In this document: positions 57,901 to 64,000 of the stretch, in pieces
How positions within the stretch are numbered: the first letter of the stretch is position 1
Layout of the letters: each line of letters starts with the position of its first letter
Notes under the pieces: generated by a model
Seen by the model: the letters and a program-made list of their open reading frames with translations, nothing else
Database searches by the model: none
Told to the model about the DNA's origin: nothing
Position numbers and translations under genes: made by a program
Assembly: GCF_018139145.2 (NCBI RefSeq)
Contig: NC_059477.1
Location: forward strand, 42,035,502-42,099,501
Source: Gymnogyps californianus
Lineage: Eukaryota > Chordata > Aves > Accipitriformes > Cathartidae
Direction: 5' to 3'
DNA length: 64,000 bases

Positions 57901-60900
57901 TCCTGCTGTATTTTCCAAATTAATTGGAGCAGCCCATAGTTTTCACAGGTCTGGGGGGACATCAGGCACAGAAATCTCTTCTGACCTCCTGCCTAATAAA
58001 TAATGATGGGGAGAGAGGATTATCCAGCAGCCGAGCTTGTGCATGCCACAGTGTGGGGGTTTGAGGGGATATTCCTGGTGGGAATGGGATGCCTGTGTGG
58101 GGTCAGCATCCCCGCTTGCGTACTCGGGGCCAGAGTCACAGCACTGCTCCGCAATTTCATCCCTGTAAAAATCAGCAGGGGATGGACGGTAAATCTTCTC
58201 CAAAGAAAAGGGAATTTGGAATCGAGCTTTGGAAGTATGTTACATGGGGAATGAGAAGGATGTTCTTGCAACAGTTTTCTCCTACCAAAATGAGCATGAC
58301 AGAGAGGGCGGTGCGCTGACAATAATTAAAAGCTAATTTTAGACACTAAAATGGGTAAATTCTAAGGTTTCTGGAACCTTCTGGACCAAGTACAAAAGAG
58401 ACTTACTCTGTTCCTGGTTCTCCTGCCAGTTTTCCAGCGGGACCTGGGGCAAGCCAGTTCACGTCTCCGTGCCTCTTTCCTTATCTGAGGCTCGTAGTAA
58501 CTCCCAGGCTCACAAGGGCACCGGGAGGGCGAACCCATTGCCACCGCCTCCGAAAGAGCTCTGGTGCCTCCTGGGAGCCTGGGGTTTGGCTGGCAAACGT
58601 GATGGGTGCCTCTGCTGCCTCCCTGCCAGCTCCCTGGGTGCTGCCGGCAGGAGCCTGCGCTGCCTGGAGCTGCTTCTCCCAGCCCCGCTGCCCTCCCGCT
58701 GCCTGGCGGGTTCAACCCAACTGTGTTGGTTCGAAATATCCGAAGCGCCTCAAGGAACCGTGCTTCAGCCCTGAAAAGCTTAAAGACCATGATCAAATGG
58801 TCTTCAGCCCAAGGGCCCTGGCCCTGGTGAGCGGGAGACAGATGAACAAAAGCTTTTTGCCCTTAGGTGGAGGCTAAGGTTGTGTTGTTGGAGGGAAGAT
58901 GGGGCTTTGTCAAGCGACGCCTGGATTTAATCATCAGTCAATAACAAGAGAAGAATATTTACAAGCTCTTTAGCCAGACGGTACATACAAGCATGCAAAG
59001 CCATACCAAGCCCAACACAAGTGATGACCACCCCGGGGATCCTGATGCACCAAGGAGCCCGTCCAGGCAGTGGTTTGCTGTTTGTCCCCGAGACAAGGAG
59101 ACACTAAACCCAAGTGAGCTGACCCCTGGCACCGGGGAGCAGATCTTTTTAGCAGGGAGCACCCGGGGAGCAAAGCCTAGGCCAGAGGGTCGTGGTGCAA
59201 ACCCGCGGTGCTCCAGGAAAACCGGGTGCACGCTCAGCAGCTTTTACAGAAAGGATGGCAGCTGGGAAAGGGTGAGATTTGCACCCACCGACGGGTCGAG
59301 CTAACATACCAGCGAGCACAGCCGGTCCCCTCGGCTTGGGCGAGGAGGGAGATGGCATTTGCCACACTGGCATCCTTTCCCCAGTGCTGGTTTAACCACA
59401 CCTGGAGCTTGCGGTTGCACCAGGCAAGCCGGCTCACGTCCCTGGCAGTTTGAAAGCCGCAATGAATCAAGCCCGGAGAATTCCCCGTTTCCTCGATGGA
59501 GCATTTACTGGTTGTGCTAATTTTGGGGGCATTGATGCCTGGCCACCATGGAGAGCAAGGAACTGCATCTTACAGGGGTGGCAGCTCCCTGACCGACACT
59601 GGGGATGTCCCCCCCGGGGTGGCAGTGCCACCAGCACGGCGGGGTCGGGAGCACAGTCTGTCAAAGGGCAACACCAGGTTATTCCCTCCTGTGCTAGAGC
59701 TTTTGAGCAACACAGCGCCAGATGCTGATGAAGAAGCCTCTTGGCATCAAGTAACACTGTAATTATGGGAAAACTGGGGGGAATTTTACTCGTGTTCAAT
59801 CCTACCCGTGCCTAGGTCCGAGCGGATGTGAGGGGGCTGCACGGGGCGATAACGGCCGTCAGGAGATGGTGGGGCTGCCCCCGCGCTGTAGTTGAGTGCG
59901 TTCATGCTCAGCAGGGCCGTAGGTGGAGAAATCGGCTTTGCTTATTGTGAAACCCCGTTCAAAGTGTTTGCAAAGGCGTGGGGTTGCTTCATTGCTGGGA
60001 TTAAGGCCAAGTGCCCTCTCTGCCCCGGCAGCGTAGGGCTGGCCGGGCCGATGGGAACCCCCTCGTACCACCCGTCCCTTCCTGGGGCAGAGCATGCATG
60101 TCCCATGCCGTCTCCAGGAGCTGCTGATGGAGCTGGGTTAATTTGTTTGCTCCTCTGGATCCCTTTGTAGGAGAAGCTCAGTCACTGGTTTTAGTGATGC
60201 CCCTACAATGCCGAAAATAGAGGAGCATCTCCTGGGGACCACTGTGCTCTGGAGACCACTTGACCTAAAGGGACTCATGCTCCCTGACTCCTTAATCTTA
60301 CCCAGCCTTGCAAAATGATTTTGAATTTTCAAGAGGGGATGAGAGGGGTGATTAATAGGGATGTGGAAACAAAGTCGAGCAACTCCCAAGGTCTCAAACT
60401 CTGGTGGGTATTAGCCAGCCCAAGCATTTCATGGGGAAGACAGAAATCCCTGGGATCCCAGTAAGGAGCACCGAGAGCCTGGGGTACACCGCATCCCCCC
60501 GTGCTGCTCACGGGGCATGCAAGCCCAAGGGCTCGGGGATGAGCCACGCATGAGAGGGGTTTGATTTTGCTAGGAAAGCCCAAGCTTTCCGTTGACACCG
60601 AGATGAGCGCCGGGGAGAGGGATGTTCCCCCTGTGCCGGCGGGACGCCAGCCCTTTTGTGTGAAGCAGCCCTTCTATTTATTTAAGAGACTCTCCCCCAA
60701 GTGCAACATAAGCAAGGAAAGTGGCCTGGGCTAAGAGCCAGGGTGCTAGCGGAGGGATCCCTATCGCTGCTCTTCCTTCCTCTCCGGCAGGTGGGAATCC
60801 CCCTCCCAGCCCTCAAGCCCTTCGGCTGCGATGCCGTCGGTGACATCAGCACATTCCCAGCAGCGCTCCCGTGGGCACCTTGTTAAGCTTTGCACTGAGT

Positions 60901-62559
60901 CACCCTTCAGCAAACAAGAAAGATAAGAAAATAAATGGCAGCGGTCCAAGCAGCACAGATGCTGGTTTATTTTGAACTACGGAAATGATTTATGCGCTAG
61001 AGGAGGGATACCGGCATTTCCTCCTCCCAAAAGTCCTTTTTGAAAGTCCCCTATTTCTCCCTCTTTCTTACCGTTTCCCTGCGGCAATCCCCTATCATGC
61101 CAAGTACCTTCACTGCAGGTACCCTAAAAACAAGGAAGGGCCAAAACAAATATTTTGGTGAGAACTGAATTGAGCCAAAGCTCCAGAGGGACAAGAAGAG
61201 GTTTTGTTTTATGGGAAAAGCAAACATCATCTTCACGAGCAAAATGCTATTTTCCCTCCTGAAACTGCCTTATGAAAATGAGGCCAATGCGGTTTTCATT
61301 TGCAACACTAATCTGATGAACTCCAGTGGGTTAATGATATTGCCATATTTAATTAAAGCAGTCGTTAGTCTAGCTGAGTCCCTCCTCCCTAGCAAGGGCC
61401 TGGTGCTTCGGCAGCGCTGCCGACCTCTGGCACCGGGGCTCAGCCTCTGGCCTGAAGCGTGGGACAGGATGGTTTTATGGGCTTTACCACCCCGTCCCCT
61501 TCTTTTGGTATCCACAGCTGATCTTTGAGTGCCACCAAACCCTGACGGGCACTGGGGCTGTTGAAGCTGGCGTTGCTTAGCCCCTGAGAACTGAGGCAGC
61601 TAACAACCGCGGCCAAGATGTAGGCGCACAGCCCCAAAATGCCTATTTCAGCCCCAAATCCCTATTTCAGCCCCGTCCTTTGCCAGGTCAGTGTTTGTGC
61701 CAGCCCGAGTCCGAAGCGGGGACCTGATTGCCCACGGTGTTTTCTCGGGCACACGGTGCCGTTGAGCTTGGATTGGGAAACCGGAGGGGAAGGTTTTGCA
61801 TTCGGTGCTCGTGGTGCTGGTGAGACGTGGAGGGACATGGCCACGTGCCTGCGATTTCTGCTCAGCTCTTCCCAAAACTTACTGACACCAAAGAGGAGCC
61901 CGAGAGCTTTGGAAATCAGATCAAGTGACAAAAGCCCAGGCAAGCCCTGAGCAGCCGTTCCAGTAGTCCTGATTTCTCTCCAGCCTTAAAATGAGCCAAA
62001 TACAATGGTTGTTGTTGCTTTTCCCAGTAAGCGTTTCCTGCAGAAAGATCCCGAGCGTGACGTGGCTGCAGAGCATGAGTCACTGCTTGGGTTACCTGGC
62101 GTGACGTGTGTGTTCTCCGTCTCCGTATTTACACTGCAGACCTCATTTCTGACCTGGCTGTTATCTAAAAGTGCCTCGTTGATAACTTTGTGCTAAATGA
62201 TACCTTCCAGCCCGCGGGCGCGTGCGTGGTGCCGTCTCAGCCGTGCTTCTGCACTGGGCAGGGAAGCAGTGGAGGAAATGCTGACTGATGGAAAGTCGGA
62301 AGAGACCAGCGAACATCCCTCTGTCAAACCTGCAAACAATGGCTCTGGCTTTCTTCTACGTCCTGAAAATCCTAGGCTTGCTGCACAGGCTCGCCCTGGC
62401 ACCTCCGTGGGTTTATGAGCAGGAATTTTGTGCCATCCCCGGCTCTTGTGAACAGGGAGAATGCTCCCGCTTGTGGTAATTCATTTTCCAGTCCAATCCT
62501 GCATCCCTGCTTGCGGACCAAAGTCTTTACCAAACAGTTGTTTCTTTGCTTGGAAAATA

Positions 62560-62960
62560 CACATGCTCTCTTTTCTCGTTTGAGTTCTCTATGTTAATTA
62601 AAGTAGGAAAATAATAATAATCTACTACAAACCAGTGTGATATCCATCCGGGTTCCCCATCTCGTGTCATGTTAGCCGCTGCGATGCTAATCCGCCAGTG
62701 GGATGCCTGCCAGGAAACCTCAGGGGGTGAGTAGCCTTCATAGGTATCCCGGACACAGGGATCCTTCCTCAGGGACATTCTGCAAGAGCAGTGCTTTAAT
62801 TCTCATCCCTAAGTTTTCTCTTCCTGCCATTAAGCTAATAACCACATTGTTATGTTAAGTGCATCTTCATTTTTATAGGCACAATACACAAAGCATTTAA
62901 GTTGGTGGAAGATAATAACAATGTATTTTAGTCAGGGATGAACCCTCGTCTGTCTGGCGA
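62560..62960. promoter_or_regulatory. Candidate conserved non-coding element upstream of RND3
   Basis: A unique AT-rich stretch with TTAATTAAAG, AATAATAATAATC, GCCATTAAGCTAATAACC and GATAATAACAATG sits in a GC-richer flank about 13 kb upstream of RND3. It has no repeats and no open frame of note. An enhancer role is inferred from texture only. Confidence 0.25.
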
Positions 62961-64000
62961 ACCCCACGTGAGATCAGGACAGGTGACATAGAGAAGGGGT
63001 GAGTTGTTCAAATACGTGCAAGCTTTTTTAGGAATAAAAGCGTTGTTGAAAGGGTTCAACCCAAACAACTTCGTAGCTGTTAATATGACTTTGATAATTT
63101 AGATTTATGCACACACCCTCAGTATAAATGTGCCTTCATTTGGCTCAGCAGTGCTGGGCACAGAGCACCAGAGGATGTCACCCATCCGTGGTGGCATGCC
63201 GGCTGCTAGCAACGGGGCAACACGGCTCCATGGATCCCAACTAAATGTCCTGCCACACCCTCCAGGGATTTTCCCTTCCATCCCCTTCAAGTGCATGTGG
63301 AAGAAGAGTTTCCCTTGTCACAGCCCAAGCCTGCATTATACATTCATGCATTTAAAGCATATACAGTCTTGTAATTAAATTCCAGAATATTTTAAGCACT
63401 TCTTGTAGTGACTTGAAGGTCTCGTAATTCAGTGCAGCATATGTTGCTTTTATAGTAAGCTCGTTTTCTGACAGCTGCCTGCGTGGGTTTCCCGTACTAT
63501 CTCCATCCTCCCGTCAATGAGCCGCACACCAGGCACTGGAGGAAGGCGGGGAGCAGCAGGGGCAGGTATCATTCACGGACCGGAGCAAAGCATGTTCCCT
63601 TCTCTGCCCGGGCACAAAATCTTCACGTTTTCCCAGCGGCAATGCTAAGGTGAGACTTGGAAAGATGTGAAGACTACATGGCTCTGCGTCAAGCAGTTTA
63701 ATCAGAAAATGGATGGGGGCTGGCATGAATTATGCCATCTCACAGGCTAGCGTAGTCTCTTTTGCCATGGTTACATGAGCCAGGAAGGGAAGATGAAAGG
63801 TGATGGATACTCAAGTGTTATTTCTTCTCTTTTAAGGCCAGACAGTTAATGAACCCAAAGCTGTGGCAGGAATGCTAATGGGCAGGAAGGGCTCATGACT
63901 GTGCGGGTACCTGACCGGAGCTGGCACACACGCCTCACCTTCTTCTTTTTTTTCCCCTGGAAGAATCTCATCCTTGCCAACCAGCTGGTAAACATCACTA

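Larger units (their letters stand above)
49621..64000. other. Intergenic flank upstream of RND3
   Basis: Unique sequence of mixed composition with a GT microsatellite, a 21-bp duplication and one candidate element. I find no second gene and no clear upstream non-coding exon. Open frames such as 51,193-51,630 show no family signature. Confidence 0.65.

Overview
This window is vertebrate nuclear DNA and almost certainly from a bird. It holds a CR1 LINE fragment, an avian-type ERVL-like solo LTR, a spliced gene with a GC-rich CpG-island start, and long intergenic stretches rich in simple repeats. There are no bacterial-style genes. Nearly all open reading frames outside the gene described here are chance frames in GC-rich intergenic DNA.

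The only protein-coding gene I can support is RND3 (RhoE), an atypical, constitutively GTP-bound Rho-family GTPase. It lies on the minus strand from about 49,244 (predicted transcription start) to about 34,660 (predicted poly(A) end). Five coding exons join in frame to exactly 244 codons: 48,883-49,032, 48,711-48,798, 41,263-41,372, 39,571-39,705 and 36,484-36,735. The introns are 84, 7,338, 1,557 and 2,835 nt. The third intron uses a GC donor (AAG|GCAAGT) instead of GT. A TATA box, an inverted CCAAT box, an initiator-like CA and a CpG island mark the promoter. The 5' UTR is strikingly U-rich.

Layout: 1-34.6 kb is a gene desert downstream of RND3. It contains a CR1 3' fragment (1,155-1,590), an imperfect palindrome of about 230 bp (1,699-1,928), a GGAA microsatellite, two in-register minisatellites (36-bp unit at 10.63 kb, 18-bp unit at 22.9 kb), a solo LTR with near-perfect 5-bp target duplications (14,143-14,722), poly-G tracts, and several AT-rich, non-repetitive islands that could be conserved regulatory elements. 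34.6-49.3 kb is the RND3 gene. 49.3-64 kb is the upstream flank, with no recognisable gene and only small tandem duplications and simple repeats.

The desert around a single developmentally regulated cytoskeletal gene suggests that the non-coding DNA may carry long-range control elements for RND3, but this is inference. I found no convincing new multi-gene system. The most notable signals are the GC-AG intron, the large palindrome beside CR1, the homopolymer G tract next to a splice donor, a possible second start codon, and a possible upstream-exon acceptor inside the 5' UTR.
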